Positions 17,036-27,467 of a DNA stretch of 64,000 bases are shown one piece after another. This stretch comes from Paenibacillus sp. BIHB 4019 (GTDB taxonomy: Bacteria > Bacillota > Bacilli > Paenibacillales > Paenibacillaceae). The first letter of the stretch is position 1, and the number at the start of each line of letters is the position of its first letter. The notes beneath the pieces were generated by a model. That model was not told the DNA's origin, ran no database searches, and saw only the letters and a program-made list of their open reading frames with translations. The translations under genes and the position numbers were made by a program. The DNA lies in the NCBI RefSeq assembly GCF_002741035.1, contig NZ_CP016808.1, forward strand, positions 6,372,501 to 6,436,500, read 5' to 3'.

Positions 17036-17296
17036 CTATTCGTCGTTATCGTCATCCTTAGTGGAAAGACGGTGTGCTACCGTCTCCGGCTGTACTGCTG
17101 ATAGAATAACGTGGTCGCTGTCCGTAATAATTACCGCTCGCGTACGTCTTCCATATGTGGCGTCAATAAGCATATGACGGTCGCGCGCTTCCTGGATAAT
17201 CCGCTTAATCGGCGCCGATTCGGGGCTCACGATTGAAATAATGCGGTTGGCTGACACAATGTTGCCAAAGCCAATATTAATTAGTTTAATAGCCAA
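17036..17296 (-). CDS. remA: Extracellular matrix regulatory protein RemA (DUF370)
   Basis: 86 residues from a TTG at 17296 preceded by GGGGGAGC. The family core is intact ([54 protein letters not shown]). In B. subtilis RemA is a ring-forming DNA-binding protein that activates biofilm matrix genes and osmoprotection genes. In B. subtilis it is preceded by yloC (YicC); no YicC-like frame is present between here and 17732. Confidence 0.95.
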   Translation of the reverse strand: MAIKLINIGFGNIVSANRIISIVSPESAPIKRIIQEARDRHMLIDATYGRRTRAVIITDSDHVILSAVQPETVAHRLSTKDDDNDE

Positions 17297-17592
17297 GTAA
17301 GCTCCCCCTCCGGTCTCCCTCGTGCAACTGCCCGAATAAACAAGATATTAAGTATAAGTATTTGGACGATGAATGCACTCCACCTGCCAAATAACGGCAG
17401 AACTATTGCATTATTGTTGACGAAAAAAGTCCGGGGCATACGTTTTCCGCTAGGCGGACGTATAGACAACATCCGAACTGTACGACAGCCTGTCCTCGCC
17501 TTGCTATTCCAACCAGTCAGGGAGGCAGTATTCATTAGTATACATCTTAAATGATTTTGGCGCAACGAACAAGGGCAAAGCGCAAATTCTAC

Positions 17593-17694
17593 CAAGGTGA
17601 AACGGCTGTCGCCTTCCTCTGGCGGCAAAGCTAACGTTTCGCGGTGAAATATAAGCCCATTTATAAATGTGAAACTTATAAATGCTTATATTTA
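17593..17694 (+). repeat. Two-hairpin repeat element, single copy (unit W)
   Basis: Begins CAAGGTGAAACGG like the units at 45241-45540. Hairpin A has outer arms GAAACG (17599-17604) and CGTTTC (17635-17640), inner arms GCC/GGC and a TTCCTCT loop. Hairpin B has outer arms AAATATAAGC and GCTTATATTT (ending 17693), inner arms CATTTATAA (17658-17666) and TTATAAATG (17676-17684), and a loop with GTGAAAC. It lies 38 bp after the yitJ stop, in the otherwise empty 17297-17731 interval before remA. A 115-codon frame across it is a repeat artefact. Confidence 0.75.
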
Positions 17695-17731
17695 TGAAAA
17701 TGGCACTTTCCCCTTATTCATTTCGATGCGA

Positions 17732-19627
17732 TTAGCGATGAACGCCTGTTTTCTCCCAAACATATTCCGTAAGCTGGACCGCCATATCATAAAACATAAA
17801 CGGTGTAATTAGATAAATGCCTTTGAAATGGAGCACCGCCTCATCGAGCAGCTCCTTGGCGATACGAACGCCTTCAGCGCGCCCCGCTTCCCCTTCAAGG
17901 CCTGCCATCCGCTGGCGAACTTCATCCGACAGCTGGATGCCCGGCACCTCATTGTGCAGGTACTCGGCATTTCGCCCGCTCGCAAGCGGCATAATACCGA
18001 TAAAAACAGGAATCGGAAGATGTTTTGTCGCCTCTGCCACCTGTTTGATCAAAGCCGGATCGTAGACCGGCTGTGTCATAATGTAATCGGCGCCGGATTT
18101 GATTTTGCGCTCCAAACGCTGCACTGCTTTGTCCAAATGCTTCACATTCGGGTTGAAGGCGGCACCGACGATGAAATTCGCTTTTTGCTTCAGCGGCTTG
18201 CCGGAGAAGGCAATGCCTTCATTAAGCTGCTTCGTCATGCGGATCATCTCAAAGGAGGTGAAGTCATAGACGGAGCTGGAATCCGGCAAATCGCCAAAAC
18301 GGGCCGGGTCGCCTGTTACCGCAAGCACATGGTCAATGCCCAGCGCGTCAAGGCCCATCAAGTGGGATTGCGTACCGATCAAATTGCGGTCCCGGCAGGC
18401 AATGTGCACGAGCGGCCGCAAGCCGACCTTCTCTTGCACGAGCGCTGCGAGCGCCAAATTGCTCATGCGCGTAACGGCTAGCGAATTATCCGCCATCGTA
18501 ACAGCGTCCGTTCCACATGCCTTAAGCGCTGCTGCTCCCGCCATAAATTTGCTAATATCCAAATCGCGCGGCGGGTCCAGCTCGACAATTACGGTATGAC
18601 GCTCGCGGACCGTATCCACGATGTTCGGCTCGCTTGGGATGCGTACATCCGGAATTTCCAGCTTCAGCGGAGGTTGTTCATTAATAACAATCGTCTCTGC
18701 TTCCAGAACGGCTGTGCCTGCTACTGCCTGCGAACCGCTTTGCGGTGAATAGTGGTTCAGCGCCGCTGCCATTGCAGCGACATGCTCAGGAGTCGTACCG
18801 CAGCAGCCACCGACAATGCGCGCTCCGTAATCCGCAAATTCGCGTGCAGATGCCGCAAAATATTCCGGCGTAGCCGCATACGTATATTTGCCATCCACAT
18901 AATCGGGAATACCAGCGTTAGGAAAAATCGACAGCGGCCATGTGGCTTCCCCTTCAATCGCTTTCATCGCCCGCATAATCCCGTTCGGGCCGCTTCGGCA
19001 ATTGAAGCCAACGACATCTGCGCCTTCCTCGGTAAGCTGGTCGAACGCCTGCTTCAAGCTTACGCCATCCTGTGTACGGCCAACGTCTTCAACCGCAAAC
19101 TGGCAGATGACCGGAATATCCGTAAGCTTGCGGGCAATTCGCAGGGCAAGCAGCATTTCGTCTAGATCGTAAAACGTTTCAAGCATAAAACCGTCAACGC
19201 CCTCTGTCAGCAGCGCCGCCATTTGGCGTTCATATGCATCGCTCACGCGGACGGTTCTTGTATTTTTAAGCTTTCCGGCGCGAATCGAGCCGACCGCCCC
19301 AACTACGTAAGCATCCGGGCCGGATGCAGCGCGGGCAATGCGGACACCCGCACGATTAATCGCTTCCATTTCCGCTTCCAAACCGTAAATCGACAACTTT
19401 TCCAAGTTTGCCGAGAAGGTGTTCGTTTCAATAACCTGTGCTCCCGCTTCATAATAGCGGCGGTGAACATTTTCAATAACATCAGGACGCAAAATATTAA
19501 ATTCCTCATACGAAACGCCGACAGGGAACCCCATCTGATACAGAAAGGTTCCCATTGCGCCATCCCCAGTTAAGATGCGCTCAGCGATTGCTGAGCGCAA
19601 ATCCGGTTTGCTGTTCATCTCTCCCAT
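17732..19627 (-). CDS. yitJ: Bifunctional homocysteine S-methyltransferase / 5,10-methylenetetrahydrofolate reductase
   Basis: 631 residues. The N-terminal ~300 residues are a homocysteine methyltransferase barrel with zinc cysteines in GFNCRSGP and IVGGCCGTTPEHVAAMA. Residues ~340-625 are an MTHFR-like FAD barrel (TVIVELDPPRDLDISKFM, DNSLAVTRMSNLALA, VTGDPARFGDLPDSSSVYDF, and the flavin site MTQPVYDP). It links one-carbon metabolism to methionine synthesis. ATG 19627 has AAGGCGG 8 nt upstream. It lies 13 bp after dapF, so the two are probably cotranscribed. No S-box leader is seen because it is not the first gene. Confidence 0.93.
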   Translation of the reverse strand: MGEMNSKPDLRSAIAERILTGDGAMGTFLYQMGFPVGVSYEEFNILRPDVIENVHRRYYEAGAQVIETNTFSANLEKLSIYGLEAEMEAINRAGVRIARAASGPDAYVVGAVGSIRAGKLKNTRTVRVSDAYERQMAALLTEGVDGFMLETFYDLDEMLLALRIARKLTDIPVICQFAVEDVGRTQDGVSLKQAFDQLTEEGADVVGFNCRSGPNGIMRAMKAIEGEATWPLSIFPNAGIPDYVDGKYTYAATPEYFAASAREFADYGARIVGGCCGTTPEHVAAMAAALNHYSPQSGSQAVAGTAVLEAETIVINEQPPLKLEIPDVRIPSEPNIVDTVRERHTVIVELDPPRDLDISKFMAGAAALKACGTDAVTMADNSLAVTRMSNLALAALVQEKVGLRPLVHIACRDRNLIGTQSHLMGLDALGIDHVLAVTGDPARFGDLPDSSSVYDFTSFEMIRMTKQLNEGIAFSGKPLKQKANFIVGAAFNPNVKHLDKAVQRLERKIKSGADYIMTQPVYDPALIKQVAEATKHLPIPVFIGIMPLASGRNAEYLHNEVPGIQLSDEVRQRMAGLEGEAGRAEGVRIAKELLDEAVLHFKGIYLITPFMFYDMAVQLTEYVWEKTGVHR

Positions 19628-19640
19628 AGCCGTGTCCGCC

Positions 19641-20471
19641 TTATAATGAGCCGCGGAAAACTTCTGCCGCTGGCCCTGTCATATATACGTGATTGTCCGC
19701 TTCATTCCATTCAATGAGCAGATCGCCGCCCTTCAGCGACACCGTTGCCGTCCGGTCTGTGTAGCCGTTGAGCACCGAAGCAACGACCGTCGCGCAGGCG
19801 CCTGTACCGCAAGCAAGCGTCGGGCCTGCACCGCGTTCCCAAACGCGCATTTCCGTATGCTCGCGGGAATTGACCGTTACAAACTCTACGTTGATTTTGC
19901 GCGGGAACATCGGATGGGTCTCCAGCTTGGGCCCCCATGCAGCCAAGTCGAAATTAGCCGCATCATCTACGTAAATAACGCAATGCGGATTGCCCATCGA
20001 TACAGCAGTAAAGCGGAACTCATGGCCGTCTACCTCAATCGGATGCTCCACAACCTGCTCCTGGTCTACCGTTGTCGGCACCGCCAGGCCATTCAAAATC
20101 GGCTCGCCCATATCAACGCGAACGCTTTGAACTTTGCCGCCTTCTACTCTCAATTGCACTGCCTGTGCACCTGCGCCAAGCGTTTCAATCGTAATGAGCT
20201 CCTTATTGGTTAAGCCGTTGTCATACACGTATTTTGCAACGCAGCGAATCGCATTGCCGCATTGTTCTGCTTCAGAGCCGTCAGAATTGATGATGCGCAT
20301 GCGGAAATCCGCATTTTCCGAAGGCAAAATGTATACAAGACCGTCTGCGCCAATACCGAAAAATCGGTTGCACAATTCGATCGCAAGCTGAGCTGCGTTA
20401 TCAGGCAGCTGCTGCTCGCCCGCAATAACGATAAAATCATTTCCTAATCCATGCATTTTCGTGAAATTCAT
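19641..20471 (-). CDS. dapF: Diaminopimelate epimerase
   Basis: 276 residues from ATG 20471 (MNFTKMHGLGNDFIVI) with AAAGGAG upstream; a longer upstream extension lacks one. It interconverts LL- and meso-diaminopimelate for lysine and peptidoglycan. Both catalytic cysteines are present, in SEAEQCGNAIRCVAKYVY (~res 73) and GPTLACGTGACATVVAS (~res 220). It is probably the first gene of a dapF-yitJ transcript. In the leader, a 9-bp inverted repeat GCTATCATT/AATGATAGC (about 20498-20532) lies upstream of the start. Confidence 0.96.
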   Translation of the reverse strand: MNFTKMHGLGNDFIVIAGEQQLPDNAAQLAIELCNRFFGIGADGLVYILPSENADFRMRIINSDGSEAEQCGNAIRCVAKYVYDNGLTNKELITIETLGAGAQAVQLRVEGGKVQSVRVDMGEPILNGLAVPTTVDQEQVVEHPIEVDGHEFRFTAVSMGNPHCVIYVDDAANFDLAAWGPKLETHPMFPRKINVEFVTVNSREHTEMRVWERGAGPTLACGTGACATVVASVLNGYTDRTATVSLKGGDLLIEWNEADNHVYMTGPAAEVFRGSL

Positions 20472-20591
20472 ATGTGTACGCTCCTTTGCCGCGGCTATCA
20501 TTGATAAATAAAAGATTCTGATTAATGATAGCATACCGCAAAGCTTGGATAAACACTATTCATTAAATACATCAACATTTGTACTTTTATG

Positions 20592-23384
20592 TTATCTGGT
20601 CGACATTTTGGAGCCAAACGTCAGCTTGCCCGATTGTTTTTTAGGCTTGGATGTGCCCAGCACGCTGCCAATTCCCATAAGGAACGTCGGAATTCCCGCT
20701 GCAACAAAGACGAGACACCATTCGCGCAGGCCAAGCGGCACCGTTTTGAAAATAGGCTGCAGCGGCTCAATGTAAAGCACGCCAAGCATCATAATGAGCG
20801 ACGATAGCACAGCGAGCACCAAATAACGGTTTTGCAGCGGATTGCGGTGAAAAATCGAGCGCGAGCTGCGGCAGTCAAACACATGAATGAGCTGTGCCAT
20901 TACGAGTGTTGCAAACGCGACGGTTTGCGCTTTAACCAAATGCTCCGTGCTTCCCGGCGCCTCAATCAGCGTAATCCAGAATGCCCCAAGCGTACATAAA
21001 CCGATTAGCAAGCCGCGGCTGATGATTTTCCAACCAAGGCGGCGGGCAAAAATATTTTCCTTCGCCGAGCGCGGCTTCTGGTTCATTAAATCCTTCTCTG
21101 CCTGATCGACGCCAAGCGCCATCGCCGGCAGCCCGTCGGTCACCAAATTGACCCATAAAATTTGGATTGGCACGAGCGGCAGCGGCAAGCCAACCATCAT
21201 AGCGAGCAGCATCGTCATAATTTCCCCGACATTAGAGGCCAGCAGGTAGCGGATAAATTTGCGGATATTTTCATAAATATTCCGCCCCTCTTCAATGGCT
21301 GAAACAATGGAAGCGAAATTGTCATCGCTCAAAATAAGGGCAGACGCTTCCTTGGATACATCCGTTCCGGTGATGCCCATAGATATGCCAATATCAGCCG
21401 CCTTGATTGCTGGCGCATCGTTTACCCCATCACCCGTCATTGCAACGACATGCCCTTGGCGCTGGAGCGATTTGACGATGCGCAGCTTATGCTCTGGAGA
21501 CACGCGGGCATAAACGTATACATTGTCAACGAGTCGATCGAGCTGCTCATCGCTCATGCTTTCCAGCTGCTTGCCGCTCATCGCAATGCCTCCGCGCGGC
21601 ATAATGCCCAGCTGTCCAGCGATGGCTTCCGCAGTCAACTGGTGGTCGCCTGTAATCATCACCGTCTTGATGCCTGCTCGGCGGCATACGGCGATCGCTT
21701 CTCTCGCTTCGCGGCGCGGCGGGTCAATCATGCCCGTTAGCCCTACAAATACAAGCTGGCTTTCCGCCTCCGCCTCGCTATTGCATTTATCCGTTGCCCG
21801 CAGGTCGCGATAGGCGAGACCGAGCACACGCAGCGCTGATTGGGCCATTTCTTCGCTGGCCTCGGCATATTTTTGCTTAAGCGTCCCTGTAAACGGCACA
21901 ACCTTGCCATCCCACAGCACATAGCTGCACTGGTGCATGAGCACATCTGGTGCGCCCTTCGCATAAATGACGCGACCTCCTTGATGGGCAGCCAATACGG
22001 ACATCAGCTTGCGCTCCGAATCGAACGGGAACTCCCGCTCCCGCTTGTAGAGCCCTTCCAGCGATTTGGCGGTCAAGCCGAGCTTCGCTGCCAGCACGAC
22101 GAGCGCTCCTTCGGTCGGATCGCCATTGAGCACCCACTCCTGCTTGGCCTCCCCTGCGTTTTTGCTGCTGCGCTTGCGGCCATCCTCTGGCTCCACCTGA
22201 TAAATCGATGCATTATTGCACAGCGCGGCAATTTGCAGCAGCCGTTTAAGCGAGGCGTCATGCTTCATATCGACGGGCTCCCCGCCCTCCAAAATCGCTC
22301 CGACAGGCTCATAGCCCTGCCCGGTCACATCCAGGCGGCGACCGCCCATCCAAATGGTCGTGACGGTCATTTTATTTTGCGTCAGCGTGCCTGTTTTGTC
22401 TGAGCAAATAACCGAGGCACAGCCAAGCGTCTCTACCGACGGCAGCTTACGGACGATAGCCTTGCGCTTAATCATCCGCTGCACGCCAAGCGCGAGCGCA
22501 ATCGTCACAATAGCGGGCAGCCCTTCGGGAATAGCGGCTACAGCAAGGCTGACGCCAGCCAGAAACATGCCATAAGCAGGCTGTCCATGCAAAATTCCTG
22601 CTACAACAACGATAATCGTCAGGCCAATGGCGACGGCGATCAAAATTTTGCCCAACTGCTCCAGCCTATGCTGCAGCGGCGTTTCCATCGACTCCGTCTG
22701 CTGGATAAGCTCGGCAATCGTGCCCATCTCCGTCTTCATTCCGGTACGAATGACCATGCCCTTCGCAGTGCCTCGTGTGACCATCGTGCCCATAAACCCA
22801 ATATTGCGCTGATCGCCGAGCGGCAGCTCCGCTTCGGAAATCGCCATCGCATGCTTGCCGACTGGCACCGACTCGCCCGTTAAGGCAGACTCCTCCGTAT
22901 AGCAGCTGTTCGCCTCAAGCAGCCGCACATCAGCAGGAATCCGGTCCCCGCTCTCCAGCACAATGACATCGCCAACGACCAGGTCCTTGGCTGGAATGTC
23001 CATCATTTGCCCGCCGCGCAGCACCTTGGCCGACGGGGCCGACATTTCTTTTAGCGCATGCAGCGACTTTTCCGCCCGAAACTCCTGCACGAAGCCGAGC
23101 ACGGAATTAATGACGATAATGGCGATAATCGTTACCGCATCCAAATATTCGCCCAAAAGCCCTGATATAAGAGTAGCGCCCATGAGCACCAATACCATAA
23201 AATCCTTGAACTGATTGAGAAACAGCATGATCGGCGATACCCGCTTGCCCTCGGTCAGCTCATTGTGCCCATCCCGCTGCAACCTCTCCGCCGCTTCAGC
23301 GGCAGCCAGCCCCTGCTCCGGGATGCTGTTCAGCGCTTGCGTCAGCTCCCCTTTACCCAATTGATGCCATTTCAATTGTTCCAT
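20592..23384 (-). CDS. yloB: Calcium-translocating P-type ATPase (SERCA-like)
   Basis: 930 residues with about ten membrane segments. Cation ATPase N-domain at the start ([20 protein letters not shown]), actuator motif [12 protein letters not shown] (~170), phosphorylation site [15 protein letters not shown] (~330), nucleotide-binding domain with [13 protein letters not shown], hinge [20 protein letters not shown] (~625), and M5/M6 residues [13 protein letters not shown] and [13 protein letters not shown], which carry Ca2+ ligands. It exports Ca2+ from the cytosol. Divergent from rqcH, as expected for the yloA-yloB neighbourhood. Confidence 0.95.
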   Translation of the reverse strand: MEQLKWHQLGKGELTQALNSIPEQGLAAAEAAERLQRDGHNELTEGKRVSPIMLFLNQFKDFMVLVLMGATLISGLLGEYLDAVTIIAIIVINSVLGFVQEFRAEKSLHALKEMSAPSAKVLRGGQMMDIPAKDLVVGDVIVLESGDRIPADVRLLEANSCYTEESALTGESVPVGKHAMAISEAELPLGDQRNIGFMGTMVTRGTAKGMVIRTGMKTEMGTIAELIQQTESMETPLQHRLEQLGKILIAVAIGLTIIVVVAGILHGQPAYGMFLAGVSLAVAAIPEGLPAIVTIALALGVQRMIKRKAIVRKLPSVETLGCASVICSDKTGTLTQNKMTVTTIWMGGRRLDVTGQGYEPVGAILEGGEPVDMKHDASLKRLLQIAALCNNASIYQVEPEDGRKRSSKNAGEAKQEWVLNGDPTEGALVVLAAKLGLTAKSLEGLYKREREFPFDSERKLMSVLAAHQGGRVIYAKGAPDVLMHQCSYVLWDGKVVPFTGTLKQKYAEASEEMAQSALRVLGLAYRDLRATDKCNSEAEAESQLVFVGLTGMIDPPRREAREAIAVCRRAGIKTVMITGDHQLTAEAIAGQLGIMPRGGIAMSGKQLESMSDEQLDRLVDNVYVYARVSPEHKLRIVKSLQRQGHVVAMTGDGVNDAPAIKAADIGISMGITGTDVSKEASALILSDDNFASIVSAIEEGRNIYENIRKFIRYLLASNVGEIMTMLLAMMVGLPLPLVPIQILWVNLVTDGLPAMALGVDQAEKDLMNQKPRSAKENIFARRLGWKIISRGLLIGLCTLGAFWITLIEAPGSTEHLVKAQTVAFATLVMAQLIHVFDCRSSRSIFHRNPLQNRYLVLAVLSSLIMMLGVLYIEPLQPIFKTVPLGLREWCLVFVAAGIPTFLMGIGSVLGTSKPKKQSGKLTFGSKMSTR

Positions 23385-23573
23385 CGCTTCTTTTCCCTCC
23401 CGTATATGCCTCAGCGCCCCTCGGACAGCCTCTCAAGCCTAAATGTATTCGGACAACCCGCAAAATATCCCAACAAGGGGTTAAGTTTTTGCTTCAACTA
23501 TGGCATGATAGAGAGATACGTACCGATTTCAGGAGCCCTTCAGTGACCTGAAACATAAAGGAGCTAGCGAATT

Positions 23574-25367
23574 ATGGCCTTAGACGGCATTGTCATACAT
23601 GCAATTACCGATGATTTGCAGCGCTGCATTGGCGCCCGCATTCATAAAATCCATCAGCCGACAGCAAACGACCTCATCTTCAGCATTCGCGGAGCCGGAA
23701 TGAGCGGCAAGCTGCTGCTGTCCGCCAATCCCACCTATCCGCGGCTTCATTGGACGACGGGCACATACGTCAATCCAATGGAAGCCCCGATGTTCTGCAT
23801 GCTGCTGCGCAAATACTGCGAGGGCGGCGTCATTGAAGCAATCAGCCAAATCGGACGCGAACGAATTATACATATCGATATCCGGCACCGCGACGAGCTC
23901 GGCGACTTATCGTTGAAACGCATTGTTATAGAAATTATGGGGCGGCACAGCAACATTATTTTGCTGGACCCGGCTACGGGCATCATCCATGACGGCATCC
24001 ATCATGTCACGCCTTCCATCAGCAGCTTCCGCATCGTCATGCCGGGCAGCAGCTACGTCTCTCCCCCTGACCAAGGTAAGCTTGATCCATTTGCTATTGC
24101 CCAAGAGGACCAGTTCCGCGAAGCGCTTCGCAAGCCGGAGCCAGATCATACGCAAGCAGCTGGCGCTGAAGCTGACAGCACGCAAGCAGTAGAGAAGCAA
24201 GCTAGTGCAGATGCTCCCGTTTTTCAGCAGCTTGTAGAAGCTTTCAGCGGTTTGAGCCCGCTGCTTGCCAAGGAGATTGCGTACCGCGCTAATGATTCCG
24301 AAGCTGCCTTATGGCAAAGCTTTTCAGAGTTAATGGACAAAGCAAAGCGGGGAGAATTTGAGCCCGCCATCGTAACGAACGCGAAAGGCAAAGCTTATTT
24401 TTCCCTCACGGCGCTCACTCATTTGGAAGGGGAAACCGCAAGCTTCCCTAACGTCAGCGAAATGCTCGAAGCGTTCTATGGCGATAAAGCCGAACGGGAT
24501 ACGGTGAAGCAGCGCGCCTCCGATCTGATTCGTTTTGTGCAAAACGAAAAAGCCAAAAACATTAAAAAAATCGACAAGCTGGAAGAAACGTTGGTGGATG
24601 CGCATGATGCCGATAAATACCGCGTCCTTGGCGAACTGCTTACCGCCTACATGCATCAAATCCAGCGCGGGGATAAAGCAGCGACATTGGTTAACTTTTA
24701 TGATGAAAATCAAGCGACGGTCACGATAGAGCTGGATCCGCAGCTCACACCGTCTGACAATGCGCAGCGTTATTTCCGCCGCTATACGAAGCATAAGAAC
24801 AGCATTGCTGTCGTTGGCGAACAGATGGAGCTGGCGAAGGCAGAAATCGATTATTTGTCCTCCCTGCTTCAGCAGCTGGATAATGCGTCGCTTGCCGACA
24901 CGGAAGAAATTCGCGAGGAGCTCGTTGCGCAGGGCTACCTGAGGGATCGCGGCAGCAAGCGTGGAGCGAAACGCAAAAAGGCGGCCCAGCCTTCTCTGCT
25001 CTGTTACACCTCTTCGGAAAATATTGCGATTTACGTAGGCAAAAACAATACGCAAAACGAATATTTGACGAACCGTCTCGCCTCTTCCTCCGACACTTGG
25101 CTGCATACAAAGGACATCCCGGGCTCGCATGTCGTCATCCGCGGGGGCAGCTTTGGCGATGCTACACTTGAAGAGGCAGCTATGCTGGCAGCGCATTACA
25201 GTCAAGCAAGATCGTCCAGCATGATTCCCGTGGACTACACGATGATTCGCCATGTGCATAAGCCAAGCGGCGCCAAGCCGGGCTTCGTCATCTATGATCA
25301 TCAGAAGACGCTTTTCATTACGCCAGACGAACAGCGCATTAAAGCATTGCCTTCAAAAATCACCTAA
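23574..25367 (+). CDS. rqcH: Rqc2 homologue RqcH (NFACT family; YloA/FbpA-like)
   Basis: 597 residues. The NFACT-N domain begins MALDGIVIHAITDDLQRCIG and includes HKIHQPTANDLIFSIRG and NPTYPRLHWT. A long coiled coil follows at ~290-440. NFACT-R at the C-terminus has YVGKNNTQNEYLTNRLASSS and DTWLHTKDIPGSHVVIRG. In B. subtilis RqcH binds stalled 50S subunits and directs Ala-tail addition for ribosome quality control; it was earlier annotated as fibronectin-binding. A short run of Ala/Gln (~res 180-200) looks like a linker insertion. It ends at a bidirectional terminator. Confidence 0.95.
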   Translation: MALDGIVIHAITDDLQRCIGARIHKIHQPTANDLIFSIRGAGMSGKLLLSANPTYPRLHWTTGTYVNPMEAPMFCMLLRKYCEGGVIEAISQIGRERIIHIDIRHRDELGDLSLKRIVIEIMGRHSNIILLDPATGIIHDGIHHVTPSISSFRIVMPGSSYVSPPDQGKLDPFAIAQEDQFREALRKPEPDHTQAAGAEADSTQAVEKQASADAPVFQQLVEAFSGLSPLLAKEIAYRANDSEAALWQSFSELMDKAKRGEFEPAIVTNAKGKAYFSLTALTHLEGETASFPNVSEMLEAFYGDKAERDTVKQRASDLIRFVQNEKAKNIKKIDKLEETLVDAHDADKYRVLGELLTAYMHQIQRGDKAATLVNFYDENQATVTIELDPQLTPSDNAQRYFRRYTKHKNSIAVVGEQMELAKAEIDYLSSLLQQLDNASLADTEEIREELVAQGYLRDRGSKRGAKRKKAAQPSLLCYTSSENIAIYVGKNNTQNEYLTNRLASSSDTWLHTKDIPGSHVVIRGGSFGDATLEEAAMLAAHYSQARSSSMIPVDYTMIRHVHKPSGAKPGFVIYDHQKTLFITPDEQRIKALPSKIT

Positions 25368-25450
25368 TTAAAGCAGTAGGCTGCAAAAGGCCAGCCTCCT
25401 CTGTACAACTTGGCCTTGCCTGCATGGCCTAAATTGCCTGCACGCCATAA

Positions 25451-25500
25451 AAAAGGACGTGAACCCGCTGCTAAGCACAGCTGGTCACGTCCTTTTCATT
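25451..25500 (+). terminator. Bidirectional terminator between rqcH and the PHP gene
   Basis: Perfect 12-bp arms AAAAGGACGTGA (25451-25462) and TCACGTCCTTTT (25485-25496). A-rich and T-rich flanks serve both convergent genes. Confidence 0.9.
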
Positions 25501-25515
25501 TAAAAAGACCTATCT

Positions 25516-26385
25516 TTACGAACTCATATCGTTCAAGTTCAATCCAGATTTCAATTGCTCCAAGACGCCCGCATCCACCGTCCGGCTGCCAATTGCCCCG
25601 TGAAATACTTTGCCTTCCCGTTCGCCGTGGTAATCAGAGCCTCCAGTTACAATCAAGCCGTATTGCTCCGCAAGCTGCAAATATCTCGCTTCCTCCTGCG
25701 GGCCATGATCGGAATGATAAACCTCAATGCCTTGAACGCCGCCACTGCGAATCAATTCCTCCACCAGCTCGTCGTTGCTGTATAAGCCAGGATGAGCCAG
25801 CACGCTCACGCCACCCGCTTCCTTGATCCAGGTAATCGCTTCATAAGGATTCACGCGAGGCGGATTGACATAGGCTGCGCTTCCCGAAGCCAGATAACGG
25901 TCAAACGCCTCCCGCATGGTGGAGACAGCCCCTTTGCGAATGAGCAGCTCCGCTATATGCGGACGGCCTACCGTCTTCCCGCCCGCCGCGTCGCCAGAGT
26001 GCTCCAGCGCGACCGCTGTAACCTCCTCCAGCGTGATGTCGATGCCCAGCTCTACCAGCTTGGCAACGATTAGCTCATTGCGTTTGTCGCGAACTGAACG
26101 CAGCCCCGTAAGGCGCTGCTGCCATAATGGATCCCGCCAATTCGCATAATAGCCGAGCACATGAATGTCCTGGCCATCTGCCACCGTGCTTAGCTCTACT
26201 CCTGGCACCACCGTGATGCCTAATCGTTCGCCTTCCGCCAGCGCCTCTTCCACCCCAGCCATCGTATCATGGTCGGTTATTGCAATAGCCGCCAGCCCTG
26301 CTGCTTTTGCTAGCTGCACATTGTAGCTTGGTGAGCCTGTACCGTCGGAAGCCGTCGTATGTGTATGCAAATCAGCTTGTCTCAT
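25516..26385 (-). CDS. PHP-domain metal-dependent phosphoesterase (TrpH/YciV-like)
   Basis: 289 residues from ATG 26385 (MRQADLHTHTTASDGTGSP), which has AGGAG 7 nt upstream. The PHP metal ligands are visible: DLHTHTTASDG, AITDHDTMAGVEEA, VPGVELSTV, SVLAHPGLY, EVYHSDHGPQE and GGSDYHGEREG. Related proteins hydrolyse 3'-5' nucleotide bisphosphates (pAp) or act as 5'-3' exonucleases on short RNAs; which of these applies cannot be read from sequence. It lies 11 bp after the LysR gene on the same strand. Confidence 0.9.
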   Translation of the reverse strand: MRQADLHTHTTASDGTGSPSYNVQLAKAAGLAAIAITDHDTMAGVEEALAEGERLGITVVPGVELSTVADGQDIHVLGYYANWRDPLWQQRLTGLRSVRDKRNELIVAKLVELGIDITLEEVTAVALEHSGDAAGGKTVGRPHIAELLIRKGAVSTMREAFDRYLASGSAAYVNPPRVNPYEAITWIKEAGGVSVLAHPGLYSNDELVEELIRSGGVQGIEVYHSDHGPQEEARYLQLAEQYGLIVTGGSDYHGEREGKVFHGAIGSRTVDAGVLEQLKSGLNLNDMSS

Positions 26386-26396
26386 CTCACTGCTCC

Positions 26397-27308
26397 TCAT
26401 AGCCATTTTCTCAAATCATTTTCTCTCAGAAACGTTAAAAAAGTGACCGCCGAAATCGGCAGCAGCGCGGATTTCAAATATATCGAATAAAACTGCCGTT
26501 TAAATTTCGTATCTACAATCGGCACGCTGTGCAACAAGCCTAGCGCAATTTCATGCTTCGTCGATGAGGAGGACAGAAAAGATATGCCTAAGCCCGCTTC
26601 TACCGCACATTTTACCGCGCCGGTGCTTCCAAGATCCATGACGACCTTAAGATCGGAAGGATCAATATTTTTGCGCTTCAGCTGCTCTTCCATCACAAGC
26701 CTCGTTCCAGAGCCTTGCTCACGCAGCACAAAAGGATAGCTGGCCGCCTCTGTCAGCGTCACATCCGTCCGCCCCGCTAGCGGGTGGCCCTGGGGCACTA
26801 CGAGGTGCAGCTCATCGCTCATGACGGCCTCCATCTGCATATCCGGATGATTGACAGGCGCTTCAATAAGCCCAAAATTCAACTGATGATTAATGATATC
26901 CTCCATAATTTGCGCCGTGTTCATCACCTTCATGCTGATGGCAATGTCCGGATAAGCTTGACCGAAAGGACCGAGCAGCCGCGGAAGTATGTATTCTCCA
27001 ATCGTCAGACTGCCTCCAAGCAGCAGCCGTCCCTTTAATTGCTTTGTAAACAAGCTCATCGCTTGATCTGTATCTCTAATTAGCTCAATGCTGCGTCTCG
27101 CGTACGGCATCAGCTCCTGCCCCGCTTCCGTCAGCTCAATTCGCTTTGTTGAACGCAGCAGCAGCTTCGTGCCAAAATAATCCTCCAGCGACTGAACCTG
27201 CATGGTCACGGCCGGCTGGGTCATATGGAGCGCTTGCGCCGCAGCCGAAAAGCTGCCCCGTTCCGCGACGGTATAAAAAATATGCAGTTGATGAAAATTA
27301 AGCGCCAT
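26397..27308 (-). CDS. LysR-type transcriptional regulator, CysL/YeiE-like
   Basis: 303 residues from ATG 27308 (MALNFHQLHIFYTVAERGSF); a GTG 12 nt further up sits directly on the purine tract and is less likely. HTH at ~4-62 (GSFSAAAQALHMTQPAVTMQ). The effector domain begins GRLLLGGSLTIGEYILPRLL, a signature of the CysL/YeiE branch linked to sulfur or selenium metabolism. LGSTGAVKCAVEAGLGISFL is well kept. No sulfur gene lies nearby, so its target is unknown. Confidence 0.9.
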   Translation of the reverse strand: MALNFHQLHIFYTVAERGSFSAAAQALHMTQPAVTMQVQSLEDYFGTKLLLRSTKRIELTEAGQELMPYARRSIELIRDTDQAMSLFTKQLKGRLLLGGSLTIGEYILPRLLGPFGQAYPDIAISMKVMNTAQIMEDIINHQLNFGLIEAPVNHPDMQMEAVMSDELHLVVPQGHPLAGRTDVTLTEAASYPFVLREQGSGTRLVMEEQLKRKNIDPSDLKVVMDLGSTGAVKCAVEAGLGISFLSSSSTKHEIALGLLHSVPIVDTKFKRQFYSIYLKSALLPISAVTFLTFLRENDLRKWL

Positions 27309-27467
27309 CTGGCCGACCACCCTTTCCTTTGCCCTATATTATACTATATGGCTAGGCTAAAACGCACGAAAAAGCGCAACTCTCGTTCATCGCACGGCTG
27401 GCTGCTGCTTCACCATGCTTGCGAATCGAAGATGCGCTTTTATTTTTAATTCCGTATAAGGGCCCGT

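Noticed and set aside
17281..17628. 115-codon minus-strand frame ahead of remA
   Set aside because: It reads through the two-hairpin repeat element and the remA leader, and has no domain or start signal.
24330..25301. 323-codon frame opposite rqcH
   Set aside because: Antisense shadow of a clearly conserved gene; composition is that of a reverse-complement frame.
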